Assembly (NCBI GenBank): GCA_013396755.1
Contig: VWZF01002687.1
Location: 177,835 to 241,834, forward strand
Direction of reading: 5' to 3'
DNA: 64,000 nt
Origin: Sclerurus mexicanus
Lineage: Eukaryota; Chordata; Aves; Passeriformes; Furnariidae
Shown: one piece after another, positions 54,614-64,000 of the stretch
How the letters are laid out: each line of letters starts with the position of its first letter
Position numbering within the stretch: the stretch's first letter is position 1
Made by a program: the position numbers and the translations under genes
The notes under the pieces: model-generated
Databases searched by the model: none
What the model was told of the DNA's origin: nothing
What the model saw: the letters and a program-made list of their open reading frames with translations, nothing else

Positions 54614-56559
54614 AGGAACTGTCATCTAGGGAATCCTGAAAAGAGGATGTCTGAGATCTCTAGGGGAAGTCAAAGACAAGGGGTGTCTCTTTTGCTTGTG
54701 AACATGTGCACATGGACCTTTCCTCACCATAGCCTGGCAGTGTGGCAGTGGCACTGGCTCTGGACCATTTGTGGCTCATTACCACCTTACAGCACGTTTG
54801 AGAGATTTTTACCACTTCTCAGAAAGTCTCCAGAATTTTTGTGATCTCCAGCAGCTTCCCAATATGAGATTCAAAGTAAACTAAGATCTCTCTTCTCACA
54901 TCACTAACAAAGTGGAATCAAACATGACTGTATTTTTATATTTAGGATTTATTTCACATGTGACTATTTCTGATGATTAAAAACTGTAAGGAATTACAGG
55001 CTTGGTAAAATAGAACACATGGGATCAGAATGGATGAGAGGATGATTTGGGCAATTAAAGTTTTAGTTAGTAAAATCGCGATTTTTGAATTTATCCCCTT
55101 TCAACTTTTGTTTAACACAGATCAATGTGAGGATGTAGGCTGCTGCAAATAGAAATGGTTGTGAGGTTGTGTTAACTGCAGAGTGGCTGAGTGTAGGTGC
55201 CATCTGCTGGCAGTTTAGTACAGCTTTTGTACGGGAACAAATGTTAAGCCTTGCTCTGACAGACTGTATCTCAAAAGCAGGTTTCCCGTTAATGTAACAT
55301 CTCAAAGATCTGTTCTTTTCTCATTGACTGTATTAGGGCAATTGCGAGACTCAGCTCTGTGGTGTCAGCGACCTTCCCTGTAAGTCCCAAGATGTAGTGA
55401 GTTACTTCCATGTGAACAGATGTGATAGGGAGCATAAGCAGGACTGAGAACCTGAGCACAGTGCAGGAGTCAAGCTTGAATTGGGGTAAGTAATGGGCCA
55501 AACTTTTATCACGAAAGGTGATTTTCCTAAATGTAAGAAAAGGTATGTGGATTCTTGAGGAGGAAAAAACCCAGAAATGCAGTCATTAGATTTTACAGGG
55601 GGAAAGACACTGGAAACCCAAGTTTTATAAGAAAAGCATTTCTGTAAATTGATTAATTATGCTGGAAAGCTTGCTAATGCAAAGCACTGAGAAATATTGA
55701 TTATATGAGTTTTTGGTTGGTTTTTTAAATTATAAATTGCTTTTCAGTATTACCATGTTGATAGCAAGGCTTTGTCAAGCAATTAGTGTACATCAGGGAA
55801 GTCAAAACAAGTCTCTTATTTTAGTATAGCCACGATAGAAAGAAGAGCAAGAGTGACAACAGTTTGTTAATGGAGAAGATTGCACACAATTTTACTGTGA
55901 CAATTACTCTGAGTTAGCAAGCCTTCAGAAAGCTGCTCCCCCGTGACAGCTTGGTGTGTGCATGTAACTCTTTGTTTAAACATATCACAGGGAAGAGGGA
56001 GGAACTGAAGCTGAAGTTTGTCCCTGAGTATAGTCAGGACCTGTAATACTGCAAGCACAACTCACTGAGTACAGCCAGCTCTTCCTGCAAGTGCAAGTAC
56101 TCCACCTGTAAAGACTGATTTTACAATTATTTTTAAACTTGTCCATTTCAGTTTTAATCTCAGCTGTAAGACTAATCACGGTGTTCCTCAAACACAAACT
56201 TTAAAATTGGATTTTTTTTAAAGGAGAAGTGTTAAGAGAGATGGGGCAGAGCCAACTATAAATGTTCAGGAAGAGAATTCTAAAATAGTCCAGCTCTCAA
56301 ATGCTGAACAGCTTTGTTCTCATTTTCATTTAGACGGATACTTTAAAGACAAACAAAACACACCTTTTATATAGCATCTCTTTTATAGGAATATAAGTTA
56401 CAAAAGGTAAATAAAAAAAATCCCCTGAAGCAAGATTTTTGCTAAAGATTGAGTCAGGAACTTTTGTGAGAACACCTGAGCAAATTCGAATAGAGTCACA
56501 TATTTTAATGTAATTTCTTTCATCAGCACGGCATTCGAAGTTATCCAGGAATAATGCCT
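54614..56559. other. Interval between the convergent ATP2C1 and ASTE1 coding regions
   Basis: AT-rich sequence with no coding similarity that I recognise. It should hold the ASTE1 3' UTR and perhaps the end of long ATP2C1 transcripts. Confidence 0.6.
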
Positions 56560-56854
56560 TCAGTCATCCACTTCCAACAACGCAAACCTATTAACATTGC
56601 ATAAATGCTGAGTTTCTGGCATAGCACACCTGGTGGCTGTTCTTTTCTTATTAGATGCTTTCTTCTTTTTACAGGAGTGTGATCTGGTCTTGGTCGTCTT
56701 CTGAAAGAATTCTGGAGATACACTTGACTCCGCTGTTTTTAACAAAACCAGATAAAGCTGAGTCATCTTTGGAGATAAAGTAAACAGATTTTCCACTGAA
56801 GGTGTTGATTTAAGCTCTTGACACAGTCTGTGCACAAGGGTCCCACTGTAAAGC
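56560..56854 (-). CDS. ASTE1: ASTE1 last exon (stop at 56560-56562)
   Basis: Acceptor gagcag. Encodes LYSGTLVHRLCQELKSTPSV, then a Lys/Arg-rich stretch (CKKKKASNKKRTA) that could act as a nuclear localisation signal, ending NRFALLEVDD. The tail is shorter than in human ASTE1. The Lys run is coded AAA AAG AAG AAA, without the long A-run of the human gene. Confidence 0.94.
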
Positions 56855-59800
56855 CTGCTCAAAGGAAGGAGAGAATTTTCATTTAGAATTGCACCTTGAC
56901 AGGTACAAATGTCAGAAATGTGATGCCCAGTGAAAAAGCACAACTCCATACAGTAGCCAACAGCCAACTCCTAAGGGACTCTTATGCTGCAGAGTATTTT
57001 TCTCTGTCTTACTTCCTTTAAGGAAGGAAGTTCAAATGTAGCACAGCTGAGCAGAGGAGTCTGACACAGAAAAAGAAACATGTGAACACATTCCATCAGG
57101 GGCTTGTGTGGAAAGCAGATCTCTGCAACATCCTTACCTGCTGAGGTCTGGCTCAGGGAGAGGAGTGCAAAGGAGCTGGTTGAGATACAGTCCCATCTGA
57201 AGGCAGCACTGCCACTGGCAAAAACTGTGTGCAGCATCCACATCAAAGTCATCATCTTGCAATTTCTTTTCCTTCCATTCCAGAAATTCCTTATATGCCA
57301 TACTGTCCTCTTCAGCACATGAAACCGTGGGATCTAGGTTATAAATAAAAAATTACATGGAAATAAACGTTCTGCTGTGAGCAGTACAAAAGGTATCTGC
57401 TGGCTATAGGCTCTTCAGACCTCCGGTTCTATTTCAGGAAGCATTAGTAATGTTTTCAAGCTTGTCTAACTGAATTTTAAGACATAAAAGTGTGTAAAAA
57501 GTCAAGTATCAATAACCATGAGAATCTGAAATTATGAAGTCAAGAATTCTGCTAAGTAATTTGCCACACTCGGCTGAGAGGGGATCAAGCCTACCATTAG
57601 CAAGGCTGGACTCTGTGATCTCAGAGGTATCTTCCAATCTAATTGATTCTGTGACATCAAATCCAAACAAGCTTTCTATCTCGTTTCAACCCACTTGGAA
57701 ACCTTGTCAGTCTGCTGTCTATAAACTAGAACCTTAAGCAACTGCATAACCATGGCATGCATCATTTTTGCCATCAAATGAAGGATTCCTGGAGGAAATG
57801 TCACCATAACTAACAGGCATAAATATTACTGAAGCAATTTCTGTGATAATGTCAAATTTGCAATGCACAGGCAGATGAAGTGTGCCTGGGCAACTCAGCA
57901 TTATTAAGCACAGATGACTTAAAAAACAACACTGGAATGCTTCAATAGCGGAATGCACAAGTATGTTAAGCTCATTTTTTGTAACTTTTACATCTAAATT
58001 AGTATTTCAGTCCCAAAGGCAGCGTTTATAAATGCAAAGTAATGTTTTACAAGGTGGCAAAGTACTGTTTTACCTATATAAAATGTTATATTGAGGGTTA
58101 GCACTATATCTGTGCATATCAGTGCAGAGAATCTGACACCTCGGGTTATAGTGTAAATCAATGCTAATTCATCTAAATTTGGACAACTTACCATAAGTGT
58201 GAAAAACTAATTATGTGAAGATTTTCATAGTATATGAACACCTAAAACTACTCTTTGGAGACATACCTGGCTCTTCGTTGATCCTCTGCAGTTCTCCAGA
58301 TACTATCGCTAGAAGCAGAGCCTTTAATTGATGCAACTTAACTTTTGGTTCTGAACAACGCAGCCAGTAACATGTTACAGCAGCAGGGAGCTGTAAGTGG
58401 CTCGGGATGGATTCCAGGCAACTCATTGTCACTCCCAGAGTCTCCAGCAAAAGCTTCTGACGGCGTGACATGGGCACCTGAAAATCAATTTAACAGTTAG
58501 AGTGGAAGAAATAAAGGTAAGAGACTTTACTTCTTGTGAGCAGAAATTTCCAAAAGGCAAGTAAGTTTCTGGTTAAACTAGCTAGCTAATTAGCTATCAG
58601 ATTTTTGATTCAAAAAATTTAAGTTTCATAGGCAGACAGGAAATATTTCTTAAATACTACTTAAAACTTTAAAAACTACACAGTTAAATGTCAGGTAGAA
58701 AGAAAAAAGTAATTTTTTAGAATTGCATGAGGTTAGATTTTGAGTGGCTTCAAAGTCTTCATATCAGGTGACTTGTTTGGAAATCTTATAACCATAATGC
58801 ATTAAATTAGGGAAATTAAAATTATGGAAACTGTATAGAGACACACATATAAACTGAATTCTTAAATGTTATTCTTGCATTTTAAGATGTAATGGTGATG
58901 TCTGTCCTTACTATGTTGAAAACATGCTTACCTATAATCCCAGTGAAATCTTAAATGTGAAGCTTGCATTTTTCACCTGCAAGTGTATGAATTCCTTGCA
59001 GAGGTGCCCTCTTTGTTGTGCCTTTCAGCTTCCAGAAAGAGGAGTTATAGACTTTGCCCCTAACCTCATGCATGCAGCAGCATCACAGCAGGCTCTTCAA
59101 CTGTAACTGAGTGATTTGTAAACCTTCATTAGCATTGTTTTGCCTACTCTCAGGCAAACATCCCCACAGCAGAAGGGAAACTGAAGTCAGTTTTGCCTAG
59201 AATACTTTCAATGCAGAATAATATTTCTTCTAACCTTCTGTTCCATTGATAATTCCCATATATTTCCTAAGGAAAGCTGTAGTAGCAGCAGCTTAAATTC
59301 ATTAAACAAACGGCACACAGAGAAAAGTCAAAGTAAGGTGTCATTAATGTATCTTATAAGCCCCAAGCATGATTTTTCAGTGTCAGGTGTGGCACAATGC
59401 TCGTTTAAAAGGCCTGTTCCAATAACCTGTGTAAAATAACCTGTAGGTATGCCTTTGGATCCATAGCTATCTGTAGCATTTAATGGGTGTAGCAGTGACA
59501 GGCTGGGTTCCTTTACAAAATAGCCACCAGCAAGTGACAAAAACATCCAGCACTGACCACGCATGTGTTAACAGCTGATCTCAATGCCAGAATGGACAGA
59601 GCATGTGGCTTAAATACGCAGAATTAAAAAGACACAGATTGTCCTGCATGTTGCAAAAATTACTGTATACGAAACCTCAGTTACACGACTTCGGGAGGTT
59701 TACTTTCCATCACAGCAAGAGTTACAGTCTTAATCATTAGAATTTAAATATACAGAATTGCTAAGGGTGATTGGAACTAGCCTAGTACAACTTTCCTTTG

Positions 59801-61277
59801 ATTCCAAGCTGTTTTTCAGGTGGTGTTCTGCTCTGTCTGGCAAGCAGCAGGGGTTCACATTATCAGGAGCTCATTAGCACTAGCTGCACGATGGACACGT
59901 GAAATAATGATTCTTAGTAAAAAGGCATGGGTCAGATTTTGTTTCAGAACATCACTCTGAAACATCCACAGCTTGGTCAATTATACAAGTTAGGTTTTGT
60001 AGTGTTAAATTGGACTCTCCTAAACTACGTGAAACTGAGTTCCTTCCTATAATCATAAAAGCAAGTGTAACAAAATCCACAGGATGAAAAAAGGGCTTGG
60101 ACTGGAAAATGTAGGGAGTACCACAGACACAAACAACGACTTTTCATATAATTTGTCTTGGTACCCTTGGAGGGAGGCAGGAAGGGAAGGAGATAAAGAC
60201 AATCTATGTGGCTTCTTAAATGTCACAGGTAGCTCTGTATGACAATGTGTGTGGCTTCTTAAATGTCACAGGTAGCTCTGTATGACAATGTGTGTGGCTT
60301 CTTAAATGTCACAGGTAGCTCTGTATGACAATGTGTGTGGCTTCTTAAATGTCACAGGTATCTCTGTATGACAATGTGTGTGGCTTCTTAAATGTCACAG
60401 GTATCTCTGTATGACAATGTGTGTGGCTTCTTAAATGTCACAGGTATCTCTGTATGACAATGTGTGTGGCTTCTTAAATGTCACAGGTATCTCTGTATGA
60501 CAATGTGTGTGGCTTCTTAAATGTCACAGGTATCTCTGTATGACAATGTGTGTGGCTTCTTAAATGTCACAGGTATCTCTGTATGACAATGTGTGTGGCT
60601 TCTTAAATGTCACAGGTATCTCTGTATGACAATGTGTGTGGCTTCTTAAATGTCACAGGTATCTCTGTATGACAATGTGTGTGGCTTCTTAAATGTCACA
60701 GGTAGCTCTGTATGACAATGTGTGTGGCTTCTTAAATGTCACAGGTAGCTCTGTATGACAATCTGTGTAGCTTCTTAAATGTCACAGGTAGCTCTGTATG
60801 ACAATGTGTGTAGCTTCTTAAATGCCACAGGTACCTCTGTGTGAAGCAGTTACTTAGGAGGTGTCCTAGTTCTGACATCGCATTTAGCGAACACGAGTCC
60901 CAGCTGTTTGTGTCGCTCGTGCAACACGGCTGACCGCGGCCTGCCGTGCCAGCCACGTACCTCCATCAGCTTGTCCAGAGGGGAGCGATCATCGCAGAAC
61001 TCGGCGGGCGGGCTGGCCGCTCGCACGAGGGTTTCCGTGACGGTGTCGCGGCCCCTGTCGAACTCGCGGACGGCGGGCGGTGCCCCCGGCGGCGCGCCCA
61101 GCACGATGCCGTAGAGCGCCCTCCGCAGGGGCAGCGCCGCGCCGTGCGCGCTCGGCCGCCGCGCGTCCTCCACCTGCGCGCGCAGGAACACGCTGCGCAG
61201 CACCAGCGCGTCCGTGACGAACGGGGCCAGCTCGGCCCTGGCCAGCGCGGCCAGCACCCACGGCGGCACGCCCGCCC
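56560..61277 (-). CDS. ASTE1: Asteroid homolog 1, C-terminal half (four exons; N-terminus in gap)
   Basis: Member of the asteroid family of XPG/FEN1-like nucleases. Human ASTE1 is reported as a structure-specific endonuclease acting with the shieldin pathway on DNA break ends (literature knowledge). The four exons 61277-60961, 58477-58267, 57333-57138 and 56854-56560 join in frame to about 338 residues plus stop, with GT-AG introns. Diagnostic segments: PPWVLAALARAELAPFVTDA, SRRQKLLLETLGV, HSFCQWQCCLQMGLYLNQLL, PLPEPDLSRLYSGTLVH and a Lys-rich tail, each aligning with human ASTE1. The human protein is 679 residues, so about half is missing: the N-terminal nuclease domain should be in the Ns to the right. 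Convergent with ATP2C1, as in human. Confidence 0.93.
57138..57333 (-). CDS. ASTE1: ASTE1 exon C
   Basis: Acceptor acctag, donor gtaagg. Encodes EEDSMAYKEFLEWKEKKLQD, then the well conserved AAHSFCQWQCCLQMGLYLNQ and TPLPEPDLSR. Confidence 0.95.
57603..57656 (+). mobile_element. CR1 LINE, short 3'-end fragment
   Basis: Contains the CR1 3' signature ggctggactctgtgatctca, a ttccaat element and a terminal gattctgtg. About 54 bases are recognisable; the element may start near 57555. It lies in an ASTE1 intron, antisense to that gene. Confidence 0.75.
58267..58477 (-). CDS. ASTE1: ASTE1 exon B
   Basis: Acceptor tttcag, donor gtatgt. Encodes VPMSRRQKLLLETLGVTMSC through CYWLRCSEPKVKLHQLKALL to INEEP, closely matching human ASTE1. 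Starts in phase 0 and ends after one base of an Asp codon. Confidence 0.95.
58478..60197. other. ASTE1 intron, left part
   Basis: Intronic DNA between exon B and the 43-bp array. No exon or mobile element recognised. A short G/A-rich patch (60170-60190) precedes the array. Confidence 0.7.
60198..60842. repeat. 43-bp minisatellite, 15 copies
   Basis: The word gacaat recurs every 43 bases from 60198 to 60800, giving 15 full units in exactly 645 bases with no indels. Each unit contains ggcttcttaaatgtcacagg or a close variant. Copies 1-3 and 12-14 read ggtagctctg, copies 4-11 ggtatctctg, and copy 15 is the most diverged. It sits in an ASTE1 intron, 118 bases from the exon A donor. Confidence 0.97.
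60961..61277 (-). CDS. ASTE1: ASTE1 exon A (5'-most visible, truncated by gap)
   Basis: The open frame runs from the gap edge to the donor GAG|gtacgt at 60961. Encodes PPWVLAALARAELAPFVTDA, LRAQVEDARRPSAHG and SPLDKLME. About 94% of third codon positions (99 of 105) are G or C, against about 50% in the next exon. Three Ala-, Pro- or Gly-rich stretches replace less biased residues of the human protein. Confidence 0.92.
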
Positions 61278-62107
61278 NNNNNNNNNNNNNNNNNNNNNNN
61301 NNNNNNNNNNNNNNNNNNNNNNNNNNNNNNNNNNNNNNNNNNNNNNNNNNNNNNNNNNNNNNNNNNNNNNNNNNNNNNNNNNNNNNNNNNNNNNNNNNNN
61401 NNNNNNNNNNNNNNNNNNNNNNNNNNNNNNNNNNNNNNNNNNNNNNNNNNNNNNNNNNNNNNNNNNNNNNNNNNNNNNNNNNNNNNNNNNNNNNNNNNNN
61501 NNNNNNNNNNNNNNNNNNNNNNNNNNNNNNNNNNNNNNNNNNNNNNNNNNNNNNNNNNNNNNNNNNNNNNNNNNNNNNNNNNNNNNNNNNNNNNNNNNNN
61601 NNNNNNNNNNNNNNNNNNNNNNNNNNNNNNNNNNNNNNNNNNNNNNNNNNNNNNNNNNNNNNNNNNNNNNNNNNNNNNNNNNNNNNNNNNNNNNNNNNNN
61701 NNNNNNNNNNNNNNNNNNNNNNNNNNNNNNNNNNNNNNNNNNNNNNNNNNNNNNNNNNNNNNNNNNNNNNNNNNNNNNNNNNNNNNNNNNNNNNNNNNNN
61801 NNNNNNNNNNNNNNNNNNNNNNNNNNNNNNNNNNNNNNNNNNNNNNNNNNNNNNNNNNNNNNNNNNNNNNNNNNNNNNNNNNNNNNNNNNNNNNNNNNNN
61901 NNNNNNNNNNNNNNNNNNNNNNNNNNNNNNNNNNNNNNNNNNNNNNNNNNNNNNNNNNNNNNNNNNNNNNNNNNNNNNNNNNNNNNNNNNNNNNNNNNNN
62001 NNNNNNNNNNNNNNNNNNNNNNNNNNNNNNNNNNNNNNNNNNNNNNNNNNNNNNNNNNNNNNNNNNNNNNNNNNNNNNNNNNNNNNNNNNNNNNNNNNNN
62101 NNNNNNN
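61278..62107. other. Assembly gap (830 N)
   Basis: Unresolved bases. The left flank is the GC-rich ASTE1 exon and the right flank a C/T-only repeat. The N-terminal half of ASTE1 and its promoter are expected here. Confidence 1.
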
Positions 62108-62225
62108 CTTCCCAAACCTTCCCTTCCCTCCCTCCCCTTCCCAAACCTTCCCTTCCTTTCACTCCCCTTCGCACCGCCCCCTTCCCTTCCCAAACCTTCC
62201 CTTCCCAAACCTCCCCTCCCCTCTA
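62108..62225. repeat. Polypyrimidine tandem repeat at gap edge
   Basis: Almost pure C/T on the + strand. The word cttcccaaacct or its start recurs at 62108, 62137, 62186 and 62201; the first two copies are 29 bases apart and match over 20 bases. The - strand has closely spaced G runs near 62198-62221 that fit a G-quadruplex pattern. Confidence 0.85.
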
Positions 62226-64000
62226 TGGGCTACTTAATCTTAAGTGTGGTATTGTGGTGTAAAGGATTCTGATACATTCCTAGGGCCCAAGTAAGTAGGA
62301 AAATGTGAAGCTGAGCTGTGCCAAGTGATTCTTTCTCTGAAAAACAGGTATAGATGGCTCAGCACTTTTTCCAAGTGTAGTTATTTCTAAAGGAATTTAT
62401 GAAGGCAGGGGTAAAACAGTAAATGAAAATATTACATAAGCTTCCTAGAACTGGCAGTGTAATATTTTATAGAGTTCATTTTCCTGCCCTCCCCTCCTCC
62501 ACACCTCAACATAATCCATTTATGCTCCTTCAGTCAGATTTGGAGTTATAGAGAAATAATTTTCTAGCTGACATTCTTTCCTTAGCATTTGCATTTCAAA
62601 ATTTTTGTCAGTGTTGCTGTCTGAAAGAGAATAAAGTATTAGGAGTGCTTTAGCTTTGTATTATTAAGATGTCTTGTAGTAATTAAAGTTTATCTGTGTT
62701 TCATAATATAGTGACAGTGTCAGGCTTTTTGGGACAGTGTGACAGCAGCTCAGCAGATGGGTATTCAAATAGGTTCTGGCACATATACACACAGAGTTCG
62801 TTGTTGCAAGATACAAATTTGTAATCTTAATTTAGTCTCTGCATTCATTTGGAAGAGAAGCCACTGACTTGAAACCTAAAGTTATAAACCTTTAAAATCA
62901 AATAATTTGTCTTCGTTCTTCCAAAACAACAACAACAAAAAAGCATTTTTATGTGCTTGCCTTGACTTCAAAATGGTGAACAAGCCCAGTGTGGACACCT
63001 TGCACTGCAGCTCAGGCAGTGCTGACAGACAGTAGCATTAGCACTGATCTTGCAATATCTTTATTTGTTCCAAAGGATCCTCAGGCACAAATGATTCAGA
63101 TAGCATTATAGAAAGGCAAGGTAATGAAAACAATATTATTTTATTATGTGTAGTGAAACACCTGCCCTTTATCATCTGGAATGAGGAAAGCTGAGTAAGC
63201 AAAGTTATGCTAAACTCACGTTCAGTTATTGAAAACCATAGAAACACTAGAGGTCTGCCTTTGCAGTCCCTATGTTTGCAGAATTAGGACTTCAATTAGA
63301 CAAGAATTCCAAACCAAAGCTTAATTTCTAGAAAAGCAGGTCATGAAAGGACACAGCAAAGGAGAAATGAAGAACTTTTGGAGGGACTTGGAGGGTTTCC
63401 CAAGTCTTGTAGGCTTGTGGGTAGCCACAAAACTGTTAATTTGCAGAAGATATCACTGAGTCACAGAGAAGCTGTGAGGTCAGCACTGAGACAGATGGTG
63501 AAATCTGCGGGGTGAATGAAAGAGCAGAGGAAACAGCTTTGTAGTTGTGGATGGGAGAGAACTCAAATTACGGGTGGAGGTTGTGCTTCGGTATGTACAA
63601 AAATCTGGAAGCTTGGATCCTGAAATGTGGCTATTTTTGGTGTCAGGGGCTGTGGTGATAAAGGCAGGTGGTGAGGAAGAGTTGCCATATCGGGGGGAAC
63701 CGTCAGGTGAAATACAGCTGTAGTTGGCCTTGCAAAAAGCACTTGGACTTTTCAATAGATTGATGTATAAGCACCTGCATGACATTTCCCCTATGTTATC
63801 AATTCAGGGAATTAATTTAAGGTTGATTTAGGGGGAGACTGTCACATCTGTATTATCTGGAGTTTCTTTATCACGTCTGCTGCCCACAGCTTAGCAACTC
63901 ACATTTTCACTTAATTCGTGTTTTGCTGCAGGCTAAGCACTATAAGCATTGCCACAGGATTAAATGAAAAATTGAATAAGAGTAATACATTGACAAATCA
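62226..64000. other. Region right of the ASTE1 gap, no gene recognised
   Basis: AT-rich DNA. I found neither ASTE1 N-terminal coding sequence on the - strand nor NEK11 kinase-domain sequence on the + strand. It may be a NEK11 5' intron or intergenic. Confidence 0.6.

Noticed and set aside
60198..60842. CRISPR-like look of the regular 43-bp array
   Set aside because: There are no unique spacers; the whole 43-base unit repeats, and the context is a vertebrate intron.
60850..62272. Very long frames spanning the Ns on both strands (350-450 codons)
   Set aside because: They exist only because N triplets contain no stops. Only the - strand frame left of the gap is real, as ASTE1 exon A.
62226..64000. 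NEK11 first exons expected from synteny
   Set aside because: No kinase-domain or NEK11 N-terminal sequence could be read in any frame. An acceptor-like site near 63931 is not followed by recognisable coding sequence.

Overview
The window is vertebrate genomic DNA, almost certainly from a bird. Reasons: long intron-exon genes with GT-AG splice sites, an AT-rich background with sharp GC-rich islands, and two 3'-end fragments of CR1 (chicken repeat 1) LINEs (about 18976-19197 and 57603-57656). It carries two convergent genes, ATP2C1 on the + strand and ASTE1 on the - strand. They are also neighbours in human, where from general knowledge the order is PIK3R4, ATP2C1, ASTE1, NEK11. I recognise no other genes.

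Layout. 1-11860: AT-rich intergenic DNA with no recognisable gene, a (CA)n microsatellite and some low-complexity DNA. 11860-12293: CpG island with an 83-base assembly gap, the ATP2C1 5' UTR and its first coding exon, which encodes only Met-Lys. 12294-24976: a 12.7-kb first intron with a CR1 fragment. 24977-53447: the other 26 ATP2C1 coding exons. All 27 exons were placed by hand; the phases sum to 2766 bases, or 921 residues plus stop. 53448 to about 54200 or 54620: ATP2C1 3' UTR, which may hide an alternative last coding exon (54064-54180). 56560-61277: the last four coding exons of ASTE1, about 338 residues. The nuclease half of ASTE1 would lie to the right, where there is an 830-base assembly gap (61278-62107). 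60198-60842: an exact 15-copy, 43-bp minisatellite in an ASTE1 intron. 62108-62225: a polypyrimidine tract at the right edge of the gap. 62226-64000: no recognised gene; NEK11 would be expected further right.

The products are unrelated in function. ATP2C1 encodes SPCA1, the Golgi Ca2+/Mn2+ pump; every P-type ATPase signature and ion-binding residue I looked for is present. ASTE1 is an XPG/FEN-like nuclease-family protein linked to DNA double-strand-break end processing. What they share is a tail-to-tail arrangement with possible overlap of their 3' ends.

The most interesting points are: the possible alternative SPCA1 C-terminus, where the terminal Val-stop codons are themselves a splice-donor sequence; an out-of-frame upstream ATG seven bases before the SPCA1 start; very GC-rich single exons in both genes; absence of the long coding A-run known from human ASTE1; an assembly gap too short to hold the missing ASTE1 half; and the internally stratified 43-bp array. 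I found no evidence for an entirely new biological system.
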